From Gimesia aquarii (GTDB taxonomy: Bacteria; Planctomycetota; Planctomycetia; Planctomycetales; Planctomycetaceae): 64,000 nt of DNA. How positions within the stretch are numbered: position 1 is the first letter of the stretch; each line of letters opens with the position of its first letter. The stretch lies in assembly GCF_007748195.1 (NCBI RefSeq), contig NZ_CP037920.1:2109501-2173500 (forward strand), written 5' to 3'. Below the pieces are notes generated by a model that saw nothing but the letters and a program-made list of their open reading frames with translations, was not told where the DNA came from and made no database searches. The position numbers and the translations under genes are program-made. Below are positions 37,699 to 47,334 of the stretch, piece by piece.

Positions 37699-38970
37699 TT
37701 AATTATTTTTTGTGACTAGCTGTAACGTAGTTTGTGGTGGGTAGGCATAAATATGCCAAATTTGTTCTGTCTCTTGAAGCGTTGGACCATCGTGTACCAG
37801 AAAACGATATCGACTGATGTTTGGCTGCTCTGGTGTAATTTTCCAGTCACCCAAAGCACTGGGGGTAAACACCATATATGGCATCGATGGATGAATGCGC
37901 ACAGGTTCGGGATGACGAAAATTAGTACGATGACTCAGGATTGTAAAACCACTCCAGGGAGTTTCAGCAGTGGGTCTTCCATAGATATCACACCAGTGTG
38001 CGCGATCATGATTCCCATCTTTTCGTGTCTTTCCATTGGAAGTCAAAAAGCGGCAATTGTTTTTATCCCAGCCACGCCCTCCACGAATTGCCATACCACC
38101 ATAATGATATTTGGGAAGGAGTAAAGGACTCTCCGAGGCACAACGTGCTTCTGAGGAAATGTCATACATCCAGAATTTCGGTTGTTTTGCTATCTGATTC
38201 CAGACTCGAATCGTCCAGGTTTCCAGTAAAGCAACTTTTTCTTCAGAGCCGGTGAGATCGACGTGTTCCTGTTTCACTTTCAGTTCGGCAAACACAGGCC
38301 CTGACTGTTGTGAGACCAGCTTATGAAAACGGACACGCCCTTTATTACTTTTGATTTCCCAGAAATTCGTGACTCGTCCTTCGAATAAACAATTGGTATA
38401 AGCCAGAAATTGCCCGCTCTGATGTGCATGATCGGGAGGAAATTCATCGGAAACGATTTTGCCACTGGGCGTCCAGATAGGATGGATATGCGCGCTGCGC
38501 CCATAAAGCGGATGCAAAAGTTTAGGTGCCGCTCTATGTTTGTAATTGTAATTTAATACGGGACGATTCCCGATGCGTATCTGGAATGCTTCGCCACTAT
38601 CTTTTATCGAAACGCCATTTTCGAAAGTCGTTTGTCCTATCTTGATCTCAAATACTCGTGAGGTATCAGCTGTTGTTTTACCCGGTGGAATGAACCAGAG
38701 ACGGTTGGCTGCATTTTTCCTGTTTTCGATTTGTGCGGGGATCGTTTTTGTGCCAGCAGATGACTTCTCTAGAAGATAAACGGTAGTGTCAGGAAAGCCT
38801 GTTTCTGGAAGTAGTACAAAAACCGGTTCGTCGGTAATTACGTGCTTTCCCGACTTAAGTGTGATTTGACCAATGGTTGGATCTGCGGCGTGGATTGCGC
38901 TTAGCATCCCGATCCATGGAAAGGTCAATGCTAGAACCAGCCGTTGAAAATAGGGTACGAATCGTTTCAT
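37699..38970 (-). CDS. DUF6807 (PmoA-like) secreted protein
   Basis: 423 residues from the ATG at 38970, with a signal peptide (MKRFVPYFQRLVLALTFPWIGMLSAIHAAD). The C-terminal two thirds match the DUF6807 family, sometimes annotated as methane oxygenase PmoA but found mostly in planctomycete and Bacteroidota polysaccharide-related loci with no methane link: PVLNYNYKHRAAPKLLHPLYGRSAHIHPIWTPSGKIVSDEFPPDHAHQSGQF, ETWTIRVW, GGMAIRGGRGWDKNNC, WCDIYGRP and TPWSGFTILSHRTNFRHPEPVRIHP. The conserved His residues (HPLYG, HIHP, DHAHQ) could bind metal. It is exported to the periplasm. Upstream extension to 38997 is less likely. It heads the probable operon with the two amidohydrolases. Confidence 0.85.
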   Translation of the reverse strand: MKRFVPYFQRLVLALTFPWIGMLSAIHAADPTIGQITLKSGKHVITDEPVFVLLPETGFPDTTVYLLEKSSAGTKTIPAQIENRKNAANRLWFIPPGKTTADTSRVFEIKIGQTTFENGVSIKDSGEAFQIRIGNRPVLNYNYKHRAAPKLLHPLYGRSAHIHPIWTPSGKIVSDEFPPDHAHQSGQFLAYTNCLFEGRVTNFWEIKSNKGRVRFHKLVSQQSGPVFAELKVKQEHVDLTGSEEKVALLETWTIRVWNQIAKQPKFWMYDISSEARCASESPLLLPKYHYGGMAIRGGRGWDKNNCRFLTSNGKTRKDGNHDRAHWCDIYGRPTAETPWSGFTILSHRTNFRHPEPVRIHPSMPYMVFTPSALGDWKITPEQPNISRYRFLVHDGPTLQETEQIWHIYAYPPQTTLQLVTKNN

Positions 38971-39106
38971 CAGAGTCTTTCTGTAAGGGACAAACATACT
39001 TTCGTATGATCATTAAACAGATTCTCTCTATGCTACCGCTTTACTTGAACCTCTTGCAATAATTTGTCTGTTGATTATGAAAGATCGACGAGAATGAAAG
39101 TCAGAA

Positions 39107-40567
39107 TCATGGATCAATCGTTCGTTCTTTTTGGACCCGGTGTAACAGCTTTCCTTGCTCATCATAGAACTGAAATGATGCGGTTCCCGTATTTCCGTCT
39201 TGAGCGGGTTTCACAGTGACATACAGAAAGCCGCCCGAGGCGGGATTTGACGTATAGGGTTGTCTGATTTGTGCGTCAGGGTCGGTTCCTTTTTTGGCTC
39301 CCGGTTTGATCCCTAAACGGGAATTCGCATCGACGAGTGCGCCAGTGGAGAACTCTTCAATACCAGAGGGATCAATCGAGTGGTATTGCCAATGCCGGTC
39401 TCCGCAGATCAGATAGAGACCCTGCTGGTCCAGTTTCTCTTGTTTGATCCATTGAAAAAACTCATCTCGTTCCTGTCGAAATCCACCAATGTTGGTGTGG
39501 TTATCCTTTTTCGATTTATCATCGGGACCAATCATGGGAGTAGGAGAGATAATCAGTTTGAACGTTGCGTCTGACTTCTTGAGCGTCTCTTTAAGCCAGT
39601 TACGTTGTTTGGCTCCCCAGATCGTTTTTTCTGGTCCATCAGGTGAACGATTGGGACTGCGATAATCACGATTTTCTGTAAACCAAACCTGTAATAGTTT
39701 TCCCATACGCTGTGTACGATAAGTAATCGGGTTTTGGTCTTTCGGATCAACAATGGGAACCTGCTCGAGAAACATACGCAGTCCAAGTTCGTTCGCAGGA
39801 GCTTTGCTGCCAGTCAGATCACAATCATTGTAACGAAAGTCATGATCGTCTTTTTCCCAGTAGGTGGGAACCTGAGCAAAGAGATCGATGAATCGCTGTT
39901 GCACAAATTGTTCATGCCATTTCTTTCTGAGCGCTTCTGCTGTTTGCGCTGAGTTTTGGCGTGGGTGATCATAGTAAACGTTATCGCCAGTCCCCACAAA
40001 AAAATCGGGTTGCAATTTCAAAATACTTACCAGTGCCGGGAATCCTAATTGTTTGTCCTTTCCCTGGTAAGCAGGACGTTTTTTACCAGCACCATGATGA
40101 AAGAAGTGATAGTTCATACCTGTCACCACAGCAAAATTGATTTCTGCGACTCGTCCAGCAGCGGGAAGGGTTTGGAAGGTATTCGTGGGGCCGGTTTGAA
40201 TGGATGCTTTATCAGATCCGTATTGGAGTCGGTAATAATAACGCGTTCCTGGCTTCAATTCCGAAACCAGTATCTTCACGATATAATCATGCTCGGGTTT
40301 TGCGGCGAGCCATTCAGTAAAAAACGCATTCTGAAAATCTTTCCGAGTGGAAAGCTCAAAGCGGGCGATACCGGGTCTTCCTAGAAGGTCTCCGGTTTCA
40401 TCTAACTCCGGTGCTGTTAGTCTTGATTGGAGAATGACTGAATCAGAGCTGAGTTCTCCTGCTATTTCGCCTTGCCTGCGCTCTGGCTGTTGGGCGAAAG
40501 TCAGAGAGGAATAGATGAGTATGCAAACGCTAACCATTGCGTAGTGGAATGAGAAACGTAGATTCAT
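39107..40567 (-). CDS. phoD: PhoD-like phosphodiesterase/alkaline phosphatase D
   Basis: 486 residues from the ATG at 40567, with a signal peptide (FSFHYAMVSVCILIYSSLTFAQ). The N-terminal part is a fibronectin-like PhoD N domain (ARFELSTRKDFQNAFFTEWLAAKPEHDYIVKILVSELKPGTRYYYRLQYG). The catalytic part has QPDFFVGTGDNVYYDHPRQ (Asp metal ligands), VPTYWEKDDHDFRYNDCD, MGKLLQVWFTENRDYRSPN, FKLIISPTPMIGPD and YLICGDRHWQYHSID (GDRHW metal His). PhoD enzymes use Ca/Fe to release phosphate from mono- and diesters in the periplasm. The ATG at 40567 places the basic residues directly before the hydrophobic core. Monocistronic; no Pho box was identified. Confidence 0.88.
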   Translation of the reverse strand: MNLRFSFHYAMVSVCILIYSSLTFAQQPERRQGEIAGELSSDSVILQSRLTAPELDETGDLLGRPGIARFELSTRKDFQNAFFTEWLAAKPEHDYIVKILVSELKPGTRYYYRLQYGSDKASIQTGPTNTFQTLPAAGRVAEINFAVVTGMNYHFFHHGAGKKRPAYQGKDKQLGFPALVSILKLQPDFFVGTGDNVYYDHPRQNSAQTAEALRKKWHEQFVQQRFIDLFAQVPTYWEKDDHDFRYNDCDLTGSKAPANELGLRMFLEQVPIVDPKDQNPITYRTQRMGKLLQVWFTENRDYRSPNRSPDGPEKTIWGAKQRNWLKETLKKSDATFKLIISPTPMIGPDDKSKKDNHTNIGGFRQERDEFFQWIKQEKLDQQGLYLICGDRHWQYHSIDPSGIEEFSTGALVDANSRLGIKPGAKKGTDPDAQIRQPYTSNPASGGFLYVTVKPAQDGNTGTASFQFYDEQGKLLHRVQKERTIDP

Positions 40568-40686
40568 TCGCTGAAACAGTATCATATCAGTTCTCTCTAC
40601 GGTGATTCAGGGGGCCAGAATTCAAACGAAAAAATACTCGTTCGATGGTAACCGAATGTGGGAGAGTGATTCAACTCAATGGTCCA

Positions 40687-42381
40687 TCAGGGGACCAGAT
40701 AGATGACCGGGGGAAGATAGACGGGCTGGCACGGGCAGAACTGAGGCGGCGCGGTTGACTTGAGAGGCGTTTTCGACTGGGCAGGCGTTTGTTGAGAGTT
40801 CATTGGTTGGGATTCAGTTTTTCTCTCAACAATCTTTTGTTTTAACGAGGTCTGTTCGTGTGAGATGCCTTGTGCTGCCAGCGTAGCTTGTGATGTGACG
40901 AGCCCTGATTTCGTGGCTTTTACGCGCGCACGTAATGTACGGGATTCGCGGGCAGCCAATTGGTCGATTTTCAATGTGAGTCGTTGGCCTTCTGCGTGTT
41001 CCAGCCCTTCAGGCAGGTCCAGATTTAATGCAACTTCACGTTGGTCATGTCGTCCTTGATTACTGACGATGAAATCGAGTGGAAAGATTTCTCCTTCTGT
41101 TACCACGTCAGGACCTGTCATTTGTACTGCCAGTCTAGGGGCAGAGATGTCAGTAGAAGCGGTGACTTTGGACGCGAGTCTGATAATGGAATTGGTTTTC
41201 GCATTACCTTCTTGATCAAGGAAGACTTTAATTTTGAGCTCCCGCTCTTCATCAGGATCAAGTCGGGCAATATTCCAATACAGATGATTTTGTTTGACTT
41301 CAGCGGAGGGAGAAACATCTACCAGACTCGTGGCAGGCGAGAGTTCTTCATCGATTTGAACATTGTAGGCAGGGCTGGTTCCCTGGTTTTTTACCAGGAG
41401 GGAGTAAGTCAGCAGATTTTGTACGGTTCCGTTTTGAGGTATCCGTTTGCGAATTTCAATATTTAACTGGTCTGACTGCTGAGGAGCCGTCACACGTGTC
41501 AGTCGGTCGAGTTGGCTACGATCAAGGGGTTGTTCCTGACCCACCTGTAAATGTTCCCCTCCAGGAAACCGCTCGCGATACAGAGTGGGGCGAATTGTTT
41601 GTTGAGTTCGAGTTTCCGCTCTGACTAGATCAAAGAGTTTCCAGTTTTGATCGAATAAAAGGAGTTCTGCAGGATCAAGTCGGCTTTCCATTTCGACTGG
41701 AGAGGGCTGTGATTTCAGGACAAAGGACTCGTCGATTGCCGGATCCAGAATTTCTCTTTCAATGATTCTGATTTTTTGTACGTCCATGACAATTGCGGGA
41801 GCTTTTGCTGTCTCTGGATTCTTATTGAACTCGGGTAGTTTGAATGGTGTCTCCGCTCTTTCTTCGAGGACGACGACTTCGGAGATTGGTTTTTGAAACT
41901 CTCCGAAAGAGACATACAGAGGCTCTGATCCTACTTCGACCCAGGCATAAGGCGAGGGAACTTCAACATCAATGCGTGAATCAATGGGTTCAGAGTCGGG
42001 CAGTTTTGCGATTTCGGCTTCAGGTGCGGTAATATGATCGGCAACTTGTTTCACTTTATCCTCTGGCATCGCCAGGAGCAAAATGACCGTGAGAATAATG
42101 GCAACACATCCAACAGCAGAGGCAAAAGACCATTCAGGATCGCTACTAAAAAACGATCTGAGCTTTTGCAGCCAGACAGGCGCGTAGTCTTCAAATTTGA
42201 GTGAGAAATCAAATTCTTCCAGTTCGGCATTGCTGGCATTCAAACCAGACTCTGGTTCAATCCCTTCCTCTGAAAGTGTGCCTTCAAGATCCGTTGGCCA
42301 GCCTTCATCCGTTTCGCTCTCAGGAGCGAGTGGTTCATGACGATTCCAACTCGAGTTTTGGTCATCTGACTCGGGCATCAC
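40687..42381 (-). CDS. membrane-anchored DUF11-repeat protein
   Basis: 564 residues. The N-terminal 75 residues are acidic (MMPESDDQNSSWNRHEPLAPESETDEG) and cytoplasmic. A single hydrophobic helix at about residues 84-105 (WSFASAVGCVAIILTVILLLA) anchors the protein. The rest is extracytoplasmic: a proline-rich region, then DUF11-type beta repeats (KRIPQNGTVQNLLTYSLLVKNQGTSPAYNVQIDEELSPATSLV; VVTEGEIFPLDFIVSNQGRHDQREVALNLDLPEGL) at about residues 320-500, and a Pro/Cys-rich tail (PPQFCPCQPVYLPPVIYLVP). DUF11 proteins are structural or adhesion components of the cell envelope; specific function unknown. It is in the same direction as phoD, about 120 bp upstream, but not clearly co-transcribed. 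Confidence 0.75.
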   Translation of the reverse strand: MMPESDDQNSSWNRHEPLAPESETDEGWPTDLEGTLSEEGIEPESGLNASNAELEEFDFSLKFEDYAPVWLQKLRSFFSSDPEWSFASAVGCVAIILTVILLLAMPEDKVKQVADHITAPEAEIAKLPDSEPIDSRIDVEVPSPYAWVEVGSEPLYVSFGEFQKPISEVVVLEERAETPFKLPEFNKNPETAKAPAIVMDVQKIRIIEREILDPAIDESFVLKSQPSPVEMESRLDPAELLLFDQNWKLFDLVRAETRTQQTIRPTLYRERFPGGEHLQVGQEQPLDRSQLDRLTRVTAPQQSDQLNIEIRKRIPQNGTVQNLLTYSLLVKNQGTSPAYNVQIDEELSPATSLVDVSPSAEVKQNHLYWNIARLDPDEERELKIKVFLDQEGNAKTNSIIRLASKVTASTDISAPRLAVQMTGPDVVTEGEIFPLDFIVSNQGRHDQREVALNLDLPEGLEHAEGQRLTLKIDQLAARESRTLRARVKATKSGLVTSQATLAAQGISHEQTSLKQKIVERKTESQPMNSQQTPAQSKTPLKSTAPPQFCPCQPVYLPPVIYLVP

Positions 42382-42639
42382 AGTTCAAGTCCGTTGAATT
42401 TGCTTGAAGCCTATCCTGGCAACGAGATTGTCATACATATGAAGAATTAAAGTAAAGATACGTAGTACGTGAAAATTAGCAAAAAAGGCAATGAAAAGGA
42501 AGTGCGATTCTGATTTCAGCAGAGCAGACAAAATTCATTGTGAAAATAGATAGATATAGCAGACTAAGAGGTCTTTGATATGTTATGATAGGATCACCCA
42601 TTTAAGAGCAAATTTTGATTACTACAGAGGAACATCAGA

Positions 42640-43611
42640 ATGGAAGCCATCAATCGTCGTACATTTCTCAAATCCGCTTCTGCAAGTGTGGTTGCCGCTC
42701 AGTCAGCAATCAGTCTCAGTGCAGACAAAAAATCACCAATCAATCTACCCGCCAAAGTTGTCGATACGCATACGCATTTTTATGATCCCACGCGCCCGGA
42801 AGGCGTTCCCTGGCCGAGCAAAGGTTCATCCCTTTATCGCACAGTATTGCCAAAAGATTTTGTTGCGCTAAAAAAGTATCAACCTGTGAATGCGACGGTG
42901 GTTGTCGAAGCCAGTAAATTGGTGGAAGACAATCAATGGATATTGGATCTGGTAAAAGAGAACCCCGTAATTATTGGTTTCGTGGGGCGATTGACACCCG
43001 GCGAAGCGATGTTTCGAACACATCTCAAACGATTTTCCAAAAACCCAATCTTCAAAGGCATCCGCGTCAATCATCATTTAATTCAGTCTGGGTTATCGCA
43101 GCCGCGGTTTGTCGACGATTTAAAAATGCTGGCTGACTTAGGATTGCAAGTTGATCTCAATGGCCCGCCTGCGACGTTAGAGAGTGCACGCCGTGTTACA
43201 AAGCTAGTTCCAGACTTACGAATTGTTGTCGATCATATTGGTAACGTGGTCATCAAAGGAGACGAGATCGATCCCAAATGGAAACAGGCCTTGGAATCAT
43301 TGTCAGACCAAAAGCAGGTCTATATCAAAATCTCTGCGCTGGTCGAAGGGGCGTCACGGCATCGACCGAACAATGTCCCCTCAGATGTTGCATACTACCG
43401 TCCCACATTGGACGTCATCTGGAACCAGATCGGAGTCGACCGCATGATCTTCGGCAGCAACTGGCCTGTTTCAGAACGAGCCGCCGACTACGTCACCCTG
43501 CAAAAGATTCTTGTCGATTATTTGCAAGACAAAGGCCAGTCAGCGTTAGACAAAGTTTTCTGGAAAAATTCCAAACTGGCTTACCGGTGGGACCGTTATC
43601 CTGAAGAGTAA
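42640..43611 (+). CDS. Tat-exported amidohydrolase family protein
   Basis: 323 residues. The N-terminus MEAINRRTFLKSASASVVAAQSA is a twin-arginine signal, unusual for this mostly cytoplasmic family. The catalytic barrel starts KVVDTHTHFYDPTRPEG (HTH metal ligands) and shows GFVGRLTPGEAMFRTHLKRF, FKGIRVNHHL, DLRIVVDHIGNVV (metal His) and DRMIFGSNWPVSERAADY with the family's GSNWP. It resembles L-fuconolactone hydrolases and related lactonases (amidohydrolase 2 family), so hydrolysis of a sugar lactone in the periplasm is plausible but unproven. It has a fair ribosome binding site (AGAGGA) 8 bp upstream. It converges with the permease gene 14 bp away. Confidence 0.85.
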   Translation: MEAINRRTFLKSASASVVAAQSAISLSADKKSPINLPAKVVDTHTHFYDPTRPEGVPWPSKGSSLYRTVLPKDFVALKKYQPVNATVVVEASKLVEDNQWILDLVKENPVIIGFVGRLTPGEAMFRTHLKRFSKNPIFKGIRVNHHLIQSGLSQPRFVDDLKMLADLGLQVDLNGPPATLESARRVTKLVPDLRIVVDHIGNVVIKGDEIDPKWKQALESLSDQKQVYIKISALVEGASRHRPNNVPSDVAYYRPTLDVIWNQIGVDRMIFGSNWPVSERAADYVTLQKILVDYLQDKGQSALDKVFWKNSKLAYRWDRYPEE

Positions 43612-43625
43612 TTAGGCTGCGATAA

Positions 43626-45062
43626 TTATTTTGTGTTATGAGAGACACGGCTCATTAAATAAAGAGGGATGCCTATCAATACAGGGATCAATCCCAGTGC
43701 GGTCAGACCTCCCGCATAAGTGAGACTGGAATAGAGCATGTATAATGAAGTGATGCAGAATAGAATGGGGGTTAGCGGGTAGAAGGGAACGCGGAAGGGG
43801 CGTTCCAGAGAAGGGAGTTTGAACCGTAAGACGATCAGGCTGAGACCTGTCATTAAGAAGAAGATCCAGAACAGGGGCGCCGAGGCGGCGATGAGCGTAT
43901 CAAAGCCACCGGCGTATTTCTCCCAGTTGATAAATTTATGTTGAATCAATTCAAAGGGTTTTTCCAGTATGTGTTGTCCGGTTTTTGTTCCGATCAATAC
44001 GATCATGCTCACTGAAATCATTCCCTGTGTGATGAGCGAATAGATTGGCGCATTGACACGATAATTCCAGCGTGCCAGTACAGCGAATAGCGGGTGGTCC
44101 ATTCCCAGGCGAACGTTGACTCGCGAACCTGTCAGAATCAAGCCATTGATGGCACCTAAGGATGAGATCATGATGACGAGACTGATTGCAGTTTTTCCTG
44201 TTGTGCCCCAGACTCGCTCCAGTAAGTCAGCTGCTGGTGCTGGTGAGTTTAGCAGACCTTCATAACCAAGCCCCCACAAGTAGGCACAGTTGATAAGAAG
44301 ATAGATGACCATGATTCCCACCGTTCCCATGATCAAAGCTTTAGGAATATTCTTTCCTGGCTGTTTCACTTCAGCGGCAACGAAAGCCGCATCGTTCCAC
44401 CCACCATAGGCATACAGTACAAACACCATTGACAAACCAAAGTTAGCCGTAGAATTTGAGCCACCTGGTATGGCAGATGGGACAGTGGTTGTATTCTTTA
44501 TACCGAGATAAAATCCAGTCAAAGCGATAGCTACCAAACCGATGACTTTGGCGAGCGTCAGTATATTTTGTGCTCGTTTACCAACCATCAGTCCGAGCAA
44601 ATTTAAAAAGATCAGAATGCAGACAGATGAAGCAGCAAGCAGTACCGACCAGTCATCTGAGACTCCCAGGAATGAGACCGCGTATTGGGCAAAGACATAG
44701 GACATGATCCCGATATTACCTGGATTGATGGCGACAAATTGAGCCCATCCAAAGAGAAAACCGGCGCCCGTTCCATATGTTCGAGAGAGAAACACATAAT
44801 CTCCCCCGGTTTCAGGCATAGCAGAAGCCAGCTCAGCGTAGCAGAGCGCACCGGCTAACATCAAAAAACCACCGAGGCACCAGACTGCCAAGCCCGCTTC
44901 AATCGATCCCGCATTGGCAAACACCAGACTTGGAACCTTAAAAATCGAAACCCCAATCACAATACCAATGATGATGTTCACGGTATCCCAGAGTGTCAGT
45001 TTTTTCTGATAACGTTCTGTTTCTTCCTGAACCGCCATTGGTTGCCGTTGATCTGCTGGCAT
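43626..45062 (-). CDS. amino-acid permease (APC superfamily)
   Basis: 478 residues from ATG 45062; a longer form from 45140 would overlap the methyltransferase gene. About twelve hydrophobic helices are visible, starting TLWDTVNIIIGIVIGVSIFKVPSLVFANAGSIEAGLAVWCLGGFLMLAGALCYAELASAMPETGGDYVFLSRTYG, a classic APC/LAT-type beginning (GIVIGVSIF and the ELASAMPETGG block). YAYGGWNDAAFVAAEVKQPGKNIPKALIMG matches helix 6 and its following loop. It should move amino acids in exchange or with protons. Substrate specificity cannot be read from sequence. It follows the methyltransferase gene with little or no gap, so the two are probably co-transcribed. Confidence 0.88.
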   Translation of the reverse strand: MPADQRQPMAVQEETERYQKKLTLWDTVNIIIGIVIGVSIFKVPSLVFANAGSIEAGLAVWCLGGFLMLAGALCYAELASAMPETGGDYVFLSRTYGTGAGFLFGWAQFVAINPGNIGIMSYVFAQYAVSFLGVSDDWSVLLAASSVCILIFLNLLGLMVGKRAQNILTLAKVIGLVAIALTGFYLGIKNTTTVPSAIPGGSNSTANFGLSMVFVLYAYGGWNDAAFVAAEVKQPGKNIPKALIMGTVGIMVIYLLINCAYLWGLGYEGLLNSPAPAADLLERVWGTTGKTAISLVIMISSLGAINGLILTGSRVNVRLGMDHPLFAVLARWNYRVNAPIYSLITQGMISVSMIVLIGTKTGQHILEKPFELIQHKFINWEKYAGGFDTLIAASAPLFWIFFLMTGLSLIVLRFKLPSLERPFRVPFYPLTPILFCITSLYMLYSSLTYAGGLTALGLIPVLIGIPLYLMSRVSHNTK

Positions 45063-45117
45063 GTAAAATTGATTCCCAATAAAGCGGGTTCCGAAAGAGG
45101 AAAATAGTTGATGAGGA

Positions 45118-45780
45118 TCAGGTGGGAGTTGTTCCCACAAGCACTGCCACGGGCATGGTCCAGATATTCAAATCGAGTTCTTCTTTGATTGAAAATCCAG
45201 CATTTTTCAGAAAACCAACAGCATCGATCGGCTGACAGTCAACTATATGTGGAAAATGCTGGTGCATCCATTTGTAGGTCTTTTCTAGAAAACTGTCTTT
45301 TTCTCCTTCTTTAGGCAAGGCCATCGAAACCACACCCAAACGTCCTCCCGGCTTCAGTACACGTTTGATTTCTTCGAGAACAGCGGGAATCGTTTCCAGG
45401 GGGAAGAGTTCCAGTGTAAAGCTCATCGAAACGACATCGAACGTCTGATCCTCAAAAGGCAAAGGAGGAGTGATTGCTACAGACAGGTTCACACGATCGG
45501 CAACTCCCGCTTCTGTGACTCGTTTTTCAGAGACTTTCTGCATTCCATCAGAAATGTCGACTCCATAAACAGAGCCTGTTGTTCCCACTGATTCAGCGAG
45601 TGCTACAAGTGAATGTCCGGTTCCATAACCTATTTCCAGGACTTTTTCGCCTTCAGCGATACTCAAAGCGGCAAGCCCTTTTTCACGAGCGACATGTTCG
45701 TTGGAGTCCGCAATCAGGTCATAAGAATGACTGATACGATCGTAAAATGATTTGGTCAATTTTTCATCAGAGGAATTCAT
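45118..45780 (-). CDS. class I SAM-dependent methyltransferase (UbiE-like)
   Basis: 220 residues. Motif I is VLEIGYGTGHSLVALAES, followed by VYGVDISDGMQKVSEKRV, FEDQTFDVVSMSFTLELFPLETIPAVLEEIKRVLKPGGRLGVVSMALP, so this is a Rossmann-fold methyltransferase of the UbiE/COQ5 type (methyltransf_11/25). The N-terminus FYDRISHSYDLIADSNEHVAREKGL also resembles UbiE, yet the C-terminus is shorter and quinone biosynthesis is not implied by the neighbours. Substrate unknown. It is the first gene of a pair with the amino-acid permease and is divergent from glgC, sharing a promoter region that holds a perfect 9-bp inverted repeat. Confidence 0.82.
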   Translation of the reverse strand: MNSSDEKLTKSFYDRISHSYDLIADSNEHVAREKGLAALSIAEGEKVLEIGYGTGHSLVALAESVGTTGSVYGVDISDGMQKVSEKRVTEAGVADRVNLSVAITPPLPFEDQTFDVVSMSFTLELFPLETIPAVLEEIKRVLKPGGRLGVVSMALPKEGEKDSFLEKTYKWMHQHFPHIVDCQPIDAVGFLKNAGFSIKEELDLNIWTMPVAVLVGTTPT

Positions 45781-46098
45781 GGATGCGTTCTCCCAACAGA
45801 TTGATACAAGTCGAATGTTTAGAATTATAAATTGATTAATTCGCCGAGAGAAGTCGGAAGCATAAAAACAATCTGAACTTCATGAATTTGCAAATGGAAA
45901 TAAAATATGGGTAATTTGTGTTATTAACAAATTACGTAATTTTTAGAAGAAAATGTAAGATCATTAAAACGGATCTAATTTGAATTCCTTTCATGACCAA
46001 AGCATGCTAAAACATATAAAGAAAATGAGAGAACATCTTGTTGGTGAATAAAGGGATTATTTCACGAAGATCATGATGTCTATAAGGAGAGAACAATA
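45781..46098. other. divergent promoter region before glgC
   Basis: About 320 AT-rich bases. It holds the inverted repeat at 45911-45935 and the palindrome ATTACGTAAT at 45931-45940 directly next to it. A ribosome binding site (AAGGAGAG) precedes glgC by a few bases. No gene seen. Confidence 0.5.
45911..45940. promoter_or_regulatory. candidate operator: nested perfect palindromes
   Basis: GTAATTTGT (45911-45919) and ACAAATTAC (45927-45935) form a perfect 9-bp inverted repeat around a 7-bp spacer. The end of the second arm overlaps a second perfect palindrome, ATTACGTAAT (45931-45940). The dyad size suits a dimeric regulator. It is 160 bp before glgC and 130 bp before the divergent methyltransferase gene. 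Confidence 0.5.
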
Positions 46099-47334
46099 AT
46101 GCGAAATGTGTTGGCTTTGATTCTGGCAGGTGGTAAAGGATCTCGTCTGGAACCACTTACCAGAGATCGAGCGAAGCCTGCAGTTCCGTTTGGAGGCGGG
46201 TATCGAATTATCGATTTTACACTTTCCAATTGCATCAATAGTGGCTTACGTCGGATTTTGATTCTGACTCAATATAAAGCGGCCAGTCTCGATCGACATA
46301 TCAATCTTGGTTGGCGATTTCTTTGCCGTGAACTGAATGAATTTGTTGATGTCTTGCCACCACAGCAGCGAATTGACGAACAGTGGTATCAGGGAACCGC
46401 GGATGCCGTTTATCAGAATATTTACACGATTGAACGCGCCAGATCAGATTACATTCTGATCCTTTCTGGTGACCATATCTATAAGATGGATTATTCTAAA
46501 CTGATTCGTGATCATAAGGAATCCGGGGCTGAAGCGACGATTGGATGTATTCCTGTAGATCGAACAGAAGCAAGCCAGTTTGGAGTGATGGCCGTTGATG
46601 ATGACATGCGCGTCGTGAAATTTGAAGAAAAACCGGCGGCTCCAGCTTCGATGCCTAATCATCCTGATAAAAGTCTGGCGTCGATGGGGATCTATGTGTT
46701 TAATACGAACTTTCTGTTTGAACGACTGTGTTACGATGCAACACAGTTAGATAGTTCGCATGACTTCGGAAAAAATATTATCCCTTCTATTATCGATGAT
46801 CATCTGGTACGCGCTTATCCTTTTCAGGATAAAAATACGGGAGATGGATATTATTGGCGAGATGTAGGAACTATTGATTCCTATTATGAAGCAAATATGG
46901 ATTTGATCTCGGTTCATCCACAGTTAAATTTGTATGATCAAACCTGGCCGATCAGATCCTATCAGCCACCGGATCCTCCGCCGAAGTTTGTCTTTGCTCA
47001 AAGTGAAGGCTCTAAACCTCGTGTGGGGCAGGCTGTGGATAGTACTGTCTGCCCGGGGTCGATCATTTCAGGGGGGCGTGTAAGTCAATCTATCATTTCA
47101 TCAAATGTCCGGATTAATAGCTGGGCGGAAGTCGATAATTCCATTCTGTTTTCAGGTGTGAATATCGGTAGACACGCGAAAATTCGAAACGCGATCATCG
47201 ATAAAGGAGTTTCAATCCCCAAGAATTGTGAAATCGGTTATGACCTTGCCAAAGACAAGGGGCGTGGGTTTACTGTTTCCGAATCGGGAATTGTTGTGAT
47301 TGGCAAAATGGATGGATTTCCCGGAGAGAGCTAA
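46099..47334 (+). CDS. glgC: glucose-1-phosphate adenylyltransferase (ADP-glucose synthase)
   Basis: 411 residues, normal for bacterial GlgC. It makes ADP-glucose from glucose-1-phosphate and ATP, the committed step of glycogen synthesis. Visible are the nucleotide-binding N-terminus [81 protein letters not shown] (catalytic Asp), [40 protein letters not shown], and the C-terminal left-handed beta-helix ([31 protein letters not shown]). The start is well supported by AAGGAGAG upstream. The matching glycogen synthase gene is about 15 kb away at 62260, so the pathway is not in one operon here. Confidence 0.95.
   Translation: MRNVLALILAGGKGSRLEPLTRDRAKPAVPFGGGYRIIDFTLSNCINSGLRRILILTQYKAASLDRHINLGWRFLCRELNEFVDVLPPQQRIDEQWYQGTADAVYQNIYTIERARSDYILILSGDHIYKMDYSKLIRDHKESGAEATIGCIPVDRTEASQFGVMAVDDDMRVVKFEEKPAAPASMPNHPDKSLASMGIYVFNTNFLFERLCYDATQLDSSHDFGKNIIPSIIDDHLVRAYPFQDKNTGDGYYWRDVGTIDSYYEANMDLISVHPQLNLYDQTWPIRSYQPPDPPPKFVFAQSEGSKPRVGQAVDSTVCPGSIISGGRVSQSIISSNVRINSWAEVDNSILFSGVNIGRHAKIRNAIIDKGVSIPKNCEIGYDLAKDKGRGFTVSESGIVVIGKMDGFPGES

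Noticed and set aside
37699-38970. Literal reading of the DUF6807 annotation as methane oxygenase.
   Set aside because: The sequence is an exported protein unrelated to particulate methane monooxygenase subunits, and no methane genes are nearby.
40865-41466. Plus-strand open frames inside the DUF11 gene.
   Set aside because: The minus strand carries a complete protein with a membrane helix and DUF11 repeats; the plus frames have no start signals or motifs.
45062-45140. Longer permease start overlapping the methyltransferase gene by 23 bp.
   Set aside because: The extra residues are not hydrophobic or family-like; the ATG at 45062 gives a normal APC N-terminus.
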